From Aurantimicrobium minutum (GTDB lineage Bacteria > Actinomycetota > Actinomycetes > Actinomycetales > Microbacteriaceae), in contig NZ_AP017457.1 of the NCBI RefSeq assembly GCF_002355535.1, forward strand, positions 620,001 through 684,000: DNA of 64,000 nt, in the 5' to 3' direction. Positions 31,972 to 40,990 of this stretch are shown here, one piece after another. Numbering within the stretch: the stretch's first letter is position 1; each line of letters opens with the position of its first letter. The notes under the pieces were generated by a model. The model was not told the DNA's origin. It worked only from the letters and a program-made list of their open reading frames with translations, and did not search any database. Both the position numbers and the translations under genes were made by a program.

Positions 31972-32438
31972 GAAGTCTCTCGTTGTTTCTCTGCCATGGT
32001 GAACCCAATAATGAGGTCCCGTTGGAGGGCAAACATTTCTTTTTCTTCATCAGGTTCAGCATGGTCAAACCCGAGAAGATGCAATATTCCATGTGCGGTG
32101 AGATAGAGCAGCTCATCCATTGTGGAATGACCGGCACCCTCTGCTTGAACCTCTGCAACTTGAGGGCACAGCACAACATCACCGAGAACACCTGGTGGCG
32201 TCACGACATCGTCATTACCTGGACGTAACTCATCCATGGGGAAGCTCAATACATCTGTAGGGCCTGGTTCACCCATCCACTGAACGTGAAGTTGCTCCAT
32301 CGCTCCCTCGTCAACAAGGACGAGGGCAAGATCTGCATCGGGATGAACGCGCATAGCGTCCAGGCAATACGTAGCTAATCTTTGGAGTGCTGCTTCATCA
32401 ATGGCGAAGCTAGATTCATTGTTGACTTCGATACTCAT
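31968..32438 (-). CDS. ybeY: Endoribonuclease YbeY (rRNA maturation)
   Basis: YbeY is a zinc-dependent RNase in 16S rRNA 3'-end maturation and ribosome quality control. The zinc-binding signature HGILHLLGFDH carries the three histidines and lies about 50 residues from the end, after the VLSFPMDE and LGDVVLCP segments typical of the family. Length 156 is normal. Its ATG overlaps the phoH stop (ATGA). The phoH-ybeY-CNNM-era order is widely conserved. Confidence 0.96.
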   Translation of the reverse strand: MSIEVNNESSFAIDEAALQRLATYCLDAMRVHPDADLALVLVDEGAMEQLHVQWMGEPGPTDVLSFPMDELRPGNDDVVTPPGVLGDVVLCPQVAEVQAEGAGHSTMDELLYLTAHGILHLLGFDHAEPDEEKEMFALQRDLIIGFTMAEKQRETS

Positions 32439-33466
32439 TGACGAGCCTCCTGGGCTTGTTCGCGCTTATGACGAGCAGCTAAAGACTTTTCGTCATATTC
32501 GCTGTAGGCGTCAACGATACGTCCGACAAGAGAATGACGAACAACATCTGCGCTTGTCAGACGAGCAAAATGGATATCGTCGATGTCTTGAAGGATTCCC
32601 GTGACTAGTCTCAATCCGCTTGCAGAACTTGGTAAGTCCACCTGAGTGATGTCACCGGTGATGACCATCTTGGAGTCAAAACCCAGTCGAGTCAGGAACA
32701 TTTTCATCTGTTCTGGAGTGGTGTTTTGAGCCTCATCCAAAATAATGAAGGAATTGTTGAGTGTACGACCTCGCATATAGGCCAGTGGTGCGACTTCAAT
32801 AGTGCCTACGGCCATCAGCTTGGGTACTAGCTCAGGGTCGAGCATTTCGTTGAGCGCGTCGAAAAGTGGGCGCAGATACGGGTCTATCTTGTCTGTGAGA
32901 GTTCCTGGCAAAAATCCCAAGCGCTCCCCCGCTTCAACGGCAGGGCGGGTCAAAATAATTCGTTCGACTTCTTTGCGTTGCAAAGCTTGAACAGCTTTTG
33001 CCATAGCCAGATATGTTTTTCCCGTTCCGGCTGGGCCAATGCCGAAAGTAATGGTGTGATCTTCGATGGCGCGGACATATTCCTGCTGACCAACAGTTTT
33101 GGGGCGGAGAGTTTTTCCCCGCGTGGAGAGAATATCTTCACCCAAAACGGCCGATGGCGATGTGTGCGGGTGTACATCCTGTATGTGTTTCCCGCTTGCA
33201 ACATCTGTCGGGGCAAGATCATGTCCTTGTCGAACCATGGTCAGTAGCTCGCGCACGAGATCCTGAGCCGCGAGTAGTTCTTTGTAAGCTTCGTCACTAG
33301 CGATTTTGGGGCTGAAACGAATCTCATTACCTCGAACGTGAACGTTAACAAGCGGGTACTGTTTCTCAACAGTGGTGAGTAATCGGTCTTGAGGCCCCAG
33401 CAATCGAACCATTTCAACACCATCAACAGTGATGACGTCTGAATGCGGCGCAGCAAATTCAGGCAA
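32435..33466 (-). CDS. phoH: PhoH-family ATPase
   Basis: This cytoplasmic P-loop ATPase has a nucleotide-binding domain like superfamily 1 helicases: Walker A GPAGTGKTYLAMAKA, Walker B FIILDEAQN and a GDITQVDLP motif. It is linked to RNA metabolism through its neighbour ybeY. The start is placed at TTG 33464-33466 because AGGAG lies 7 nt upstream and the TTG overlaps the end of the HIT gene by 8 nt. A 24-codon longer frame would run deep into the HIT gene and has no such site. The resulting 343 residues match the family. Confidence 0.88.
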   Translation of the reverse strand: MPEFAAPHSDVITVDGVEMVRLLGPQDRLLTTVEKQYPLVNVHVRGNEIRFSPKIASDEAYKELLAAQDLVRELLTMVRQGHDLAPTDVASGKHIQDVHPHTSPSAVLGEDILSTRGKTLRPKTVGQQEYVRAIEDHTITFGIGPAGTGKTYLAMAKAVQALQRKEVERIILTRPAVEAGERLGFLPGTLTDKIDPYLRPLFDALNEMLDPELVPKLMAVGTIEVAPLAYMRGRTLNNSFIILDEAQNTTPEQMKMFLTRLGFDSKMVITGDITQVDLPSSASGLRLVTGILQDIDDIHFARLTSADVVRHSLVGRIVDAYSEYDEKSLAARHKREQAQEARQ

Positions 33467-33809
33467 GTGTGTGCTCCTGAAGACCGCCGGAGAGTACATG
33501 TGCATGTACGTGAAAAACTGTCTGACCTGCGCTCTCACCAGTGTTGAAGACTAGGCGATACTCACCGTTGGAGTGCAAGGTTGCCAAGTTGTGAGCGGTG
33601 GAGACTATTTCAGCCAAAAGCTGAGGATCTCCCGCAGCCAATTCTGTGACGTTCTGGAAGTTTTCAGACTTAGGAATCACGAGTAAGTGCATAGGAGCTT
33701 GTGGAGCAATGTCTCTGATTGCAATGAGGCGATCATTCTCGAAGAGAATTTCTGCTGGTATTTCGCGATTAATGATTTTTGTGAAAATCGAAGGAGTCTG
33801 TTCGGACAT
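33459..33809 (-). CDS. HIT-family nucleotide hydrolase
   Basis: The 116-residue histidine-triad protein has the active-site motif HVHAHVL near the C-terminus, with upstream IINREIPAEILFENDR and PMHLLVIPKSE typical of Hint/HinT proteins. These cleave AMP from aminoacyl or amine adenylates; the physiological substrate is often unclear. It lies between rsmE and phoH, and the phoH ribosome binding site is inside its last codons. Confidence 0.93.
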   Translation of the reverse strand: MSEQTPSIFTKIINREIPAEILFENDRLIAIRDIAPQAPMHLLVIPKSENFQNVTELAAGDPQLLAEIVSTAHNLATLHSNGEYRLVFNTGESAGQTVFHVHAHVLSGGLQEHTLA

Positions 33810-33818
33810 AGCTCTAGC

Positions 33819-34547
33819 TTAACAGCGCCCTAGTTTGGCATTCATGATGGCCAGTGCAGCAGGTCCTGCGGTCGACGTTCGAAGAATATTGTTTCCCATC
33901 GTGACGATTGTGGCACCTGCATTACGGAACGTATCCAATTCAGTCTCTGTGATGCCGCCCTCTGGCCCAACAATGATCGCTATTTGATGCGATGTGGGAT
34001 TGAAATAACTCAGTGGAACATCTCCTGTCGGATCTAATACGACGATGTCAGCACCTGACAACACCTGGGCAAGTTCGTTACTGGTTACTGGAGGGTGAAC
34101 CTGTGGAATGAATGCACGAATGGATTGTTTGCTAGCTTCACGAACAATTGCTGACCACCTGGCAATGCCTTTTTCAATCTTGGGCCCGTCCCATTTGGAG
34201 ATGCTCCGTGAGGCAGACCACGGGATGACGGTGTCAACACCCAGCTCTGTTGCGGCTTCGATAGCTCGTTCATCACGGTCTGTTTTGGCTAGCGCTTGGA
34301 CAAGAATAATTTCTGGTTGAAGGCGTTCCTTGTGTTCAACGTGAAGTACACGAAGTTGAACGCAGTCTTTGGATACTGTTTCAGCTTCGACTGTAAGAAC
34401 GAGACCGCGTCCATTGCCTACAGTGAGCTTCTCTCCTGGTCGCACCCGGGAGACAGTGGCAGCATGTTTCCCCTCCGAGCCATCTAAAACTACTTCGGAT
34501 CCGACAGAAGCGGATTCCAGGCTTTCCAGAATGTAAAAGTGTGCCAT
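33819..34547 (-). CDS. rsmE: 16S rRNA (uracil-1498-N3)-methyltransferase
   Basis: RsmE methylates U1498 in the 30S decoding region. This SPOUT-fold enzyme of 242 residues has the N-terminal PUA-like domain (HFYILESL, then GSEGKHAATVSRVRPGE), the central VQALAKTDRDERAIEAATELG, the cofactor loop IIVGPEGGITETE and C-terminal MGNNILRTSTAGPAAL. It follows dnaJ by 4 nt in the heat-shock run, the usual actinobacterial and firmicute order. Confidence 0.95.
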   Translation of the reverse strand: MAHFYILESLESASVGSEVVLDGSEGKHAATVSRVRPGEKLTVGNGRGLVLTVEAETVSKDCVQLRVLHVEHKERLQPEIILVQALAKTDRDERAIEAATELGVDTVIPWSASRSISKWDGPKIEKGIARWSAIVREASKQSIRAFIPQVHPPVTSNELAQVLSGADIVVLDPTGDVPLSYFNPTSHQIAIIVGPEGGITETELDTFRNAGATIVTMGNNILRTSTAGPAALAIMNAKLGRC

Positions 34548-34551
34548 TGAT

Positions 34552-35661
34552 TTATGCGTTGAAGAATCGATCGCGCAACTTTGAGAACATACCCTGTTGG
34601 AAATGTGTCAGTGCTGGAGCGGATTGCTTTCGACCCTTGGCGAATGTTGAAATGAGTTCTTTTTCTTTAGAGCTCAACTTGGTGGGAGTAATTACGTGGA
34701 TTCCCACTTTGAGATCACCGCGACCATTTCCGCGTAGGCGGGTTATGCCTCGATCTTTTACTGTCAGAACTTCGGAGCCTTGTGTTCCAGGTTTAATCTC
34801 TAGCGTGACCTCACCATCAAGCCCAGGAACCGTAACTGTGGTTCCTAGGATGGCATCTGTCATTTGAACTTCTAGAGTGCACAGCAAGTCATCATTGTCA
34901 CGACTGAACACATCGTGGTGATTGACTTTTATTTCAAAATAGAGGTCGCCGGGGACGCCGCCTGCTTGACCAGCTTCTCCTGCTTGAGCCATGTGAAGTC
35001 GAACACCTGTATCAACACCTGCAGGAATGTCCAGGGGAATAGTTTTTGATGCTCTTACACGGCCTTGCCCTTGGCATGTTGTGCAGGGTGCGGGAATGGT
35101 GGTTCCATAACCTCTGCAGCTTCCACAAGGGTTGGAAGTCATGACGTTTCCCAGTAGGGAGCGAACTGCACGTTGAATTGTGCCTGATCCGCCACAGATG
35201 TCACAGGTTACAGGTGAAGTCCCTGGTTGACAGCAGTTTCCCGAACAGGTTTCGCACACCACTGCTGTATCAATTTCAATATCTTTGTGAACGCCAAAAA
35301 TCACATCGGCGAGGTCTACCTCTACGCGCAGTAGAGCATCCTGACCACGTTCCATTCGTGAGCGGGGACCGCGTTGCTGGCCTCCACCGAAGAAGGTGTT
35401 GAAGATGTCTCCAAAGTCACTAAAACCTTGCCCGCCGAAATTTCCGCCAAAGCCGGCTTGTGGACCCAAATCATATTGTTGGCGTTGCACGGGGTCACTG
35501 AGAACTTCATAGGCGTGGGTGACGAGTTTGAATTTTTCTTGTGCAGCCTCGTCTGGATTCACATCAGGGTGAAGCTCACGTGCAAGTCTGCGATAGGCCT
35601 TCTTGATATCTTCAGCACTGGCATCACGTGAGATACCTAAAACGTCGTAATGATCAGCCAC
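34552..35661 (-). CDS. dnaJ: Chaperone DnaJ
   Basis: This DnaK co-chaperone has about 369 residues: J domain with the HPD motif (LARELHPDVNPDE), a Gly/Phe-rich linker (QAGFGGNFGGQGFSDFG), the zinc-finger domain and the C-terminal substrate domain. The first zinc repeat reads CETCSGNCC, so the usual final glycine of CxxCxGxG is replaced by Cys; the other repeats (CDICGGSG, CGSCRGYG, CTTCQGQG) are normal. The GTG at 35661 is preferred because GGAG lies 9 nt upstream and abuts the ATG three codons earlier, and it gives the typical VADHYDVLGI start. hrcA is directly upstream. Confidence 0.95.
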   Translation of the reverse strand: MADHYDVLGISRDASAEDIKKAYRRLARELHPDVNPDEAAQEKFKLVTHAYEVLSDPVQRQQYDLGPQAGFGGNFGGQGFSDFGDIFNTFFGGGQQRGPRSRMERGQDALLRVEVDLADVIFGVHKDIEIDTAVVCETCSGNCCQPGTSPVTCDICGGSGTIQRAVRSLLGNVMTSNPCGSCRGYGTTIPAPCTTCQGQGRVRASKTIPLDIPAGVDTGVRLHMAQAGEAGQAGGVPGDLYFEIKVNHHDVFSRDNDDLLCTLEVQMTDAILGTTVTVPGLDGEVTLEIKPGTQGSEVLTVKDRGITRLRGNGRGDLKVGIHVITPTKLSSKEKELISTFAKGRKQSAPALTHFQQGMFSKLRDRFFNA

Positions 35662-35687
35662 GAAGGCCATCTCCTTTGAATGAGGGT

Positions 35688-36707
35688 TTAGCGTGCATCG
35701 AGCACACGAGTGAGATATCGGGCAACAGCACGAATTGATGCGATGTTGGAGGAATAGTCCATTCGGGTTGGTCCGACCAACCCTAGCGTGGCCTTTTCAC
35801 CAGCCGAGCTGTAGCCAGTGGAAAGCAAGCTTGCTTGCTCTAAGCCTGAATTACTGTGTTCACGGCCGATACTTACTGCCACCTCGTCAGCATCCGCCTT
35901 CATTTCGGTCAATAGTTTCAATAGGACTACTTGTTCTTCAATGGCATCGAGAACTGGGTAGATACTGTCGGAGAAATCTTCGCCCGTTCGCACCAAGTTT
36001 GCTGTGCCCGCCATCACTAACTTGTTTTGCCGATTAGCTTGAATGCTGTCACTCAGAGCGGAGGCTATGTGTGTGACTGCTGGAATCAGGGCTTTCGGCA
36101 CCTGGGACGTGAGCGAAGTTATTGATTCAGAAAGCTCGCTGTGAAGCTTCCCTGCTACTTGAGCATTAATTCCAGAACATAACTGGGCAAGGTCTTGTTC
36201 ACTGAGCTCAACTTCGAGGTCTATCAATTTCTGTTCGACCTGGCCGTTGTCGCTAATCACAACGCACAAAGCACGACGATTACCCAGTGAAACGAGCTCG
36301 ATGTGACGAATTCGGGTAGAACCCAATGTCGGGTATTGGACGATAGCGACCTGGTTAGTCAATTGAGAAAGCAACCGAACTGTTCGACCAAGGAGTTCAT
36401 CAAAATCTGCTGAATCATCGAGAAATTGATCGATGGCTTGCTTTTGCGTGGGCGTGATGTGTTTGACTTCGGCAAGGTGGTCAACGAAAAGGCGATATCC
36501 CTTGTCTGTGGGAACTCGACCGCTAGATGTGTGAGGGGCAACGATGAGCTCTTCTTCTTCCAACAAAGCCATATCGTTACGTATTGTCGCTGCAGATACT
36601 CCAAATTGATGACGGTCAACAATAGCTTTTGAACCGACGGGCTCACGTGAAGAAACGTAATCCTGAACGATGACGCGAAGAACTTCAAGCCCACGTTGTG
36701 AAACCAT
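35688..36707 (-). CDS. hrcA: Heat-inducible transcription repressor HrcA
   Basis: HrcA binds CIRCE operators and represses chaperone genes until folding stress titrates its GroEL partner. The 339-residue protein has an N-terminal winged helix (LEVLRVIVQDYVSSREPVGS, then VSAATIRNDMALLEEE) and a GAF-like dimerisation domain. The ATG at 36705-36707 has GGAGG 5 nt upstream, which settles it against the longer frame. A CIRCE element lies 20 nt upstream, so the run is autoregulated. dnaJ follows after 26 nt. Confidence 0.97.
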   Translation of the reverse strand: MVSQRGLEVLRVIVQDYVSSREPVGSKAIVDRHQFGVSAATIRNDMALLEEEELIVAPHTSSGRVPTDKGYRLFVDHLAEVKHITPTQKQAIDQFLDDSADFDELLGRTVRLLSQLTNQVAIVQYPTLGSTRIRHIELVSLGNRRALCVVISDNGQVEQKLIDLEVELSEQDLAQLCSGINAQVAGKLHSELSESITSLTSQVPKALIPAVTHIASALSDSIQANRQNKLVMAGTANLVRTGEDFSDSIYPVLDAIEEQVVLLKLLTEMKADADEVAVSIGREHSNSGLEQASLLSTGYSSAGEKATLGLVGPTRMDYSSNIASIRAVARYLTRVLDAR

Positions 36708-36726
36708 CGAATCCTCCTTTACACCA

Positions 36727-36753
36727 CTAGCACTCAATGCTCCTGAGTGCTAA
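36727..36753 (-). promoter_or_regulatory. CIRCE operator (HrcA binding site)
   Basis: The inverted repeat CTAGCACTC - 9 nt - GAGTGCTAA matches the CIRCE consensus (TTAGCACTC-N9-GAGTGCTAA) at all but one position. A consensus TTGACA box sits upstream at 36772-36777, overlapping the hemW stop, so the operator probably covers the -10 region and transcription start. Confidence 0.93.
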
Positions 36754-36773
36754 TGATATCTGATTTTCCGCTG

Positions 36774-38000
36774 TCAATCCTGAGAACGAAAGAGTAATTC
36801 TCGAACAACTTCATCAGCACGAAGGCGGCCAGAAAGTGTTAATACAATTCGGCCCTCTATAGCTCGCTTACCGTCAATGAGACCCCGAGCAATCAGAGTA
36901 GAAATGGCTTGAGGATCGTGTCCTTGAGTAGGAATACCTGCCGCTAATCGTGACCCCAATAACACTTGTTCCAATGTGACTGCTTGCTGGTCGGGAGTTT
37001 CATAGGACAAGGCTGGGCTGTGAGCTTCGGCAAGACGTCCGGCATAGGCAGCTGGGTGTTTGACATTCCAGAAACGTGTGCCTCCGATAGCTGAGTGCGC
37101 ACCAGGTCCATAGCCCCACCAGTCTTGATTATTCCAATAGGCAAGGTTGTGTTGCGACTGTTGCTGTTGCGACTTCGCCCAGTTGCTAATTTCGTACCAC
37201 TGAAATCCAGCTTTGCTCAATAGTTCGTCAGCTAGTTCATACATTTCTGCTTGTAAATCATCATCTGGAGCATCCATTGCACCGGAACTAATTTTGCGCG
37301 CCAAAGCTGTTCCGTCTTCGACGATGAGGGCATACGCAGAAATATGCCCTGTGTTCACAGAGATAGCTTGTTCTAGAGACCTCCGCCAATCTGCCAGGCT
37401 CTCTCCCGGAGCTCCGTAGATTAAATCGATACTGGCTTCTAGCCCGGCAGATTGAATAGTTGAAACCGCTTGATCGACGGCTGCTGGATTGTGTGTCCTA
37501 TCAAGTGCTGAAAGTACGTGAGGAACTGCAGACTGCATTCCCACACTCACACGTGTGAAACCAGCTCTGACTAATCCATCGACATATTCTGCAGTGAGGG
37601 TATCCGGATTGGCTTCAACCGTGATTTCAGCTTCTGGTTCAATTCCATGGCTGTCACGAAGAGCTTGTAACGCATCTGCAAGGTCAGAAACAGGAAGTAA
37701 CGTCGGTGTACCACCGCCGAAAAAAACTGTGTGTAACTGTCTCAGTGAGACATCTGCTCGTTGAAGAACATCTATCGACAGAGCAATTTCTTTTTTGAGT
37801 TCCTCAACATATGAGGCTCGTGAAACGCCTCTGAGCTCAGTGGCTGTGTATGTGTTGAAATCGCAATAGCCACAACGAACCCGGCAAAAGGGAATGTGCA
37901 CATAGGCGCTCATCGTTTTGCCCAAGGCGCCAACACCTACAGTGCTTGGCAATGCCCCATTGAGCGGCATTGCCAGACCATCTGGCAATTGGCTAGCCAT
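36774..38000 (-). CDS. hemW: HemW-type radical SAM protein (coproporphyrinogen III oxidase-like)
   Basis: The 408-residue radical SAM protein carries the cluster-binding motif CRVRCGYC (C39, C43, C46) in IPFCRVRCGYCDFN. It also has FFGGGTPTLLP and VTVEANPDTL, and a C-terminal HemN-like domain (YEISNWA, then YWNNQDWWGYGPGAHS). The single cluster motif with spacing CxxxCxxC and the domain layout fit HemW, a haem chaperone, rather than true HemN. It starts 3 nt before the DUF1990 gene ends, within the lepA-DUF1990-hemW run. Confidence 0.92.
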   Translation of the reverse strand: MASQLPDGLAMPLNGALPSTVGVGALGKTMSAYVHIPFCRVRCGYCDFNTYTATELRGVSRASYVEELKKEIALSIDVLQRADVSLRQLHTVFFGGGTPTLLPVSDLADALQALRDSHGIEPEAEITVEANPDTLTAEYVDGLVRAGFTRVSVGMQSAVPHVLSALDRTHNPAAVDQAVSTIQSAGLEASIDLIYGAPGESLADWRRSLEQAISVNTGHISAYALIVEDGTALARKISSGAMDAPDDDLQAEMYELADELLSKAGFQWYEISNWAKSQQQQSQHNLAYWNNQDWWGYGPGAHSAIGGTRFWNVKHPAAYAGRLAEAHSPALSYETPDQQAVTLEQVLLGSRLAAGIPTQGHDPQAISTLIARGLIDGKRAIEGRIVLTLSGRLRADEVVRELLFRSQD

Positions 38001-38003
38001 TGT

Positions 38004-38666
38004 TTACACCGAACGGGCAGGAAGCAAAGCCCGCACGTAATGACGACGGAGCCACCACTGTCGCGCACGAATGAGCGGAGCACTCCAGGCGTATTTTCTA
38101 CCTTCAGCAATTGAGGTGACAGAGCGAACTACAGCCCACACTGAATCATCTTCGCGCCATTCCACACCAAAGTATTCCTCGCCAATGACGGGCTCAAAAT
38201 CAAGAGTTCCGAGTGCATAACCCATACGACGATCTTCGCGGACGACATAAATCACGCGATAGGAGGAAGAAATCTTTGACGGGGCCCACACACCCGCGAG
38301 TTCAATCGTGGTTCCCGCAGAAAGAAACGGGGTGCCATCTGAGGAATAGAGCTGATCTAACACGTCAGAAGTTGGTGCAATCGGGGCACCAAACTCATTG
38401 AATAACAAGCCTGCATAACCTTCAGAATCTGCTTGGTCTATCTTCAAGACCTCGAGACGTGAACCCCGTGGCACACCCCACGTCATCAGCGCGGCAGAAG
38501 CAGCGTCAAAACGTTCTTGACCGCTACCGAGGCGAAACTCTGATTGCGAGGAGGAGAAGCCTTGCGGAGGGAAAACCAAAACATCCGCTGCTTGGGTTGC
38601 TCCTACGCTGCCATAACTGACAGAGCGATCGGCAGAATAATTGCTTCTACGAGCTGATTCGGTCAT
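38004..38666 (-). CDS. DUF1990-family protein
   Basis: The 220-residue soluble protein carries the DUF1990 landmarks [39 protein letters not shown] and MGYALGTL, then GEEYFGVEW. The fold resembles lipid- or ligand-binding proteins; no catalytic role is established. A basic Trp-rich tail ([17 protein letters not shown]) ends the protein. The start overlaps the lepA stop (ATGA), so it is co-translated with lepA and followed by hemW, a frequent actinobacterial order. Confidence 0.85.
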   Translation of the reverse strand: MTESARRSNYSADRSVSYGSVGATQAADVLVFPPQGFSSSQSEFRLGSGQERFDAASAALMTWGVPRGSRLEVLKIDQADSEGYAGLLFNEFGAPIAPTSDVLDQLYSSDGTPFLSAGTTIELAGVWAPSKISSSYRVIYVVREDRRMGYALGTLDFEPVIGEEYFGVEWREDDSVWAVVRSVTSIAEGRKYAWSAPLIRARQWWLRRHYVRALLPARSV

Positions 38667-40510
38667 TTCTTTTTCACCTCATCATCACCTTGTAACGCTG
38701 CAATGAATGCTTCTTGTGGAACCTCGACACGGCCAACCATTTTCATGCGCTTTTTACCCTCTTTTTGCTTTTCGAGGAGTTTGCGCTTACGAGTAATGTC
38801 ACCGCCGTAGCATTTGGCAAGGACGTCCTTGCGGATAGCAGAAATGGTTTCTCGCGCAATGATACGTGCCCCAATAGCAGCCTGAATCGGCACCTCAAAC
38901 TGTTGCCGCGGAATGAGTTTCTTCAAACGCTCCGTCATCATCAGTCCATAGGCATAAGCCTTATCTTTGTGGACAATCGCGCTGAAGGCATCGACCTGTT
39001 CACCTTGCAACAGAATGTCTACTTTCACCAGATCCGAATCTTGTTCACCGGCTTCCTCGTAGTCCAACGAGGCATAACCCTGGGTTCTGCTCTTGAGGTG
39101 ATCAAAGAAATCAAAGACGATTTCGCCTAGAGGGATTTCGTATTTCATTTCTACACGATCTTCACCGAAGTACTCCATGCCTAGAAGATTTCCACGACGG
39201 CTTTGACACAATTCCATGATTGTTCCGACGTAGTCCTTGGGAGTCAGAATTCCAGCGCGAACTAAGGGTTCAGATACTTTAATGATCTTTCCCGAAGGGT
39301 ATTCACTGGGGTTTGTCACGGTGACAGTCTTTTTATCTTCGGTTGTGACCTCGTAGGGAACAGAAGGAGCTGTGGCAATGAGATCAAGGCCAAATTCGCG
39401 TTCGAGACGTTCGGTAATGATTTCTAGATGCAACAGACCTAAGAAACCACATCGAAAACCAAACCCGAGGGCAACAGAGGTTTCTGGTTCATAATTCAAG
39501 GAAGCATCGGAGAGTTTGAGCTTGTCGAGAGCTTCACGAAGGACGGGATAGTCCGAGCCATCAATGGGGTACAGACCTGAGAACACCATTGCTTTGGGGT
39601 CGGTATATCCCGGGAGAGGCTCCGTAGCTGGTTTGACGAAGTCTGTAACAGTGTCACCAACTTTGGACTGACGGACATCTTTCACACCAGTGATGAGATA
39701 TCCCACTTCACCAACCCCCAATCCTTCTGAGGGAATAGGCTCTGGTGAACTAACACCAATCTCAATCAGCTCATGCGAAGCTTTGGTACTCATCATTTGG
39801 ATACGCTGACGAGGCTTCAACATGCCGTCAATGACGCGCACGTAGGTAATAACTCCTCGATATGCGTCGTACACCGAGTCAAAAATCATTGCTCGAGCAG
39901 GTGCTTCCGCCTGGCCGACTGGAGCAGGAATCTTCTCTACCACAAGATCTAACAATTCAGGAACACCCATACCGGTTTTACCGGATACGCGAAGGACATC
40001 TTCTGGCTTGCCACCGATCAAATCGGCAAGCTCTTTGGCATATTTTTCTGGGTCTGCAGCTGGCAAATCAATCTTGTTAAGCACAGGAATGATCGTTAGG
40101 TCATTTTCCATTGCCAGATACAAGTTCGCGAGAGTCTGAGCCTCAATACCTTGGGCAGCATCAACGAGAAGAATCGCTCCTTCACACGCAGCAAGTGAGC
40201 GTGAAACCTCGTAGGTAAAGTCAACGTGACCTGGGGTGTCAATCATGTTCAGGGCATATGTTTGACCGTCAACATCCCAGGGCATGCGTACTGCCTGACT
40301 TTTGATGGTGATGCCACGTTCACGTTCAATATCCATCCGGTCCAGGTACTGAGCACGCATAGAACGGTCATCAACGATGCCAGTAATTTGAAGCATGCGA
40401 TCGGCAAGAGTCGACTTACCGTGGTCAATATGAGCGATGATGCAAAAATTGCGAATCTTCGCTGGGTCGGTTGACGCAGGCTGCAATGGTTTTGAGGAAC
40501 GAGGAGACAT
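38663..40510 (-). CDS. lepA: Elongation factor 4 (LepA)
   Basis: EF-4 is a ribosome-associated translational GTPase. The sequence (615 residues from the chosen start) has G1 AHIDHGKST, switch [10 protein letters not shown]3 DTPGHVDF, G4 NKIDLP, EF-G-like domains III and V, and the LepA-specific basic C-terminal domain ([20 protein letters not shown]). The ATG at 40508-40510 is chosen because AGAGG lies 4 nt upstream; a longer frame runs 16 codons into the spacer without similarity. It is transcribed divergently from rpsT. Confidence 0.97.
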   Translation of the reverse strand: MSPRSSKPLQPASTDPAKIRNFCIIAHIDHGKSTLADRMLQITGIVDDRSMRAQYLDRMDIERERGITIKSQAVRMPWDVDGQTYALNMIDTPGHVDFTYEVSRSLAACEGAILLVDAAQGIEAQTLANLYLAMENDLTIIPVLNKIDLPAADPEKYAKELADLIGGKPEDVLRVSGKTGMGVPELLDLVVEKIPAPVGQAEAPARAMIFDSVYDAYRGVITYVRVIDGMLKPRQRIQMMSTKASHELIEIGVSSPEPIPSEGLGVGEVGYLITGVKDVRQSKVGDTVTDFVKPATEPLPGYTDPKAMVFSGLYPIDGSDYPVLREALDKLKLSDASLNYEPETSVALGFGFRCGFLGLLHLEIITERLEREFGLDLIATAPSVPYEVTTEDKKTVTVTNPSEYPSGKIIKVSEPLVRAGILTPKDYVGTIMELCQSRRGNLLGMEYFGEDRVEMKYEIPLGEIVFDFFDHLKSRTQGYASLDYEEAGEQDSDLVKVDILLQGEQVDAFSAIVHKDKAYAYGLMMTERLKKLIPRQQFEVPIQAAIGARIIARETISAIRKDVLAKCYGGDITRKRKLLEKQKEGKKRMKMVGRVEVPQEAFIAALQGDDEVKKK

Positions 40511-40685
40511 AGAACCTCTAGTCTCCCACGAACTCAGGCACAGTTTTAGCAACGACAACTATTACTGGTAGTGTTGTCTATTGGCTTACGTGTAGTCCCA
40601 CCTGCACGATTCGTCGCCGTGAGCCCTCTACCTCTAGTGCGACACAATCCAAACGTACGAATAACGAGTGAAAGACACGGTAAAC

Positions 40686-40946
40686 GTGGCAAACATTAAG
40701 TCGCAAATCAAGCGAATTGGCACCAACGAGAAGGCTCACGAGCGTAACAAGGCAGTGAAGTCTGAAGTGAAGACCGCCGTTCGTGCAACCAAGACCGCTA
40801 TCAGCGCTGGCGACAAGGCAGCAGCTGAAGCAGCACTAAAGAACGCAAGCAAGAAGCTTGACAAGGCAGTGAGCAAGGGTGTTCTTCACAAGAACAACGC
40901 CGCAAACCGCAAGTCATCAATTGCTAAGCAGGTTGCTGCTCTCTAA
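40686..40946 (+). CDS. rpsT: 30S ribosomal protein S20
   Basis: The 86-residue lysine- and alanine-rich helical protein begins (M)[21 protein letters not shown] and contains [16 protein letters not shown], diagnostic of S20. The GTG at 40686 gives the family N-terminus and length; a frame six codons longer does not. The divergent rpsT-lepA arrangement and the comEA-comEC-holA block on the other side are conserved in actinobacteria. A strong terminator follows 14 nt after its stop. Confidence 0.96.
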   Translation: MANIKSQIKRIGTNEKAHERNKAVKSEVKTAVRATKTAISAGDKAAAEAALKNASKKLDKAVSKGVLHKNNAANRKSSIAKQVAAL

Positions 40947-40960
40947 GCATCGCAATCAAA

Positions 40961-40985
40961 TAAGGCCCCCGCAATGGGGGCCTTA
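40961..40985. terminator. Hairpin terminator between rpsT and holA
   Basis: The perfect 10-bp stem TAAGGCCCCC / GGGGGCCTTA with a 5-nt loop is followed by TTTAG on the plus strand and by a looser A/T stretch on the minus strand. It ends rpsT and can also end the convergent comEA-comEC-holA run, whose last stop is 6 nt away. Confidence 0.88.
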
Positions 40986-40990
40986 TTTAG

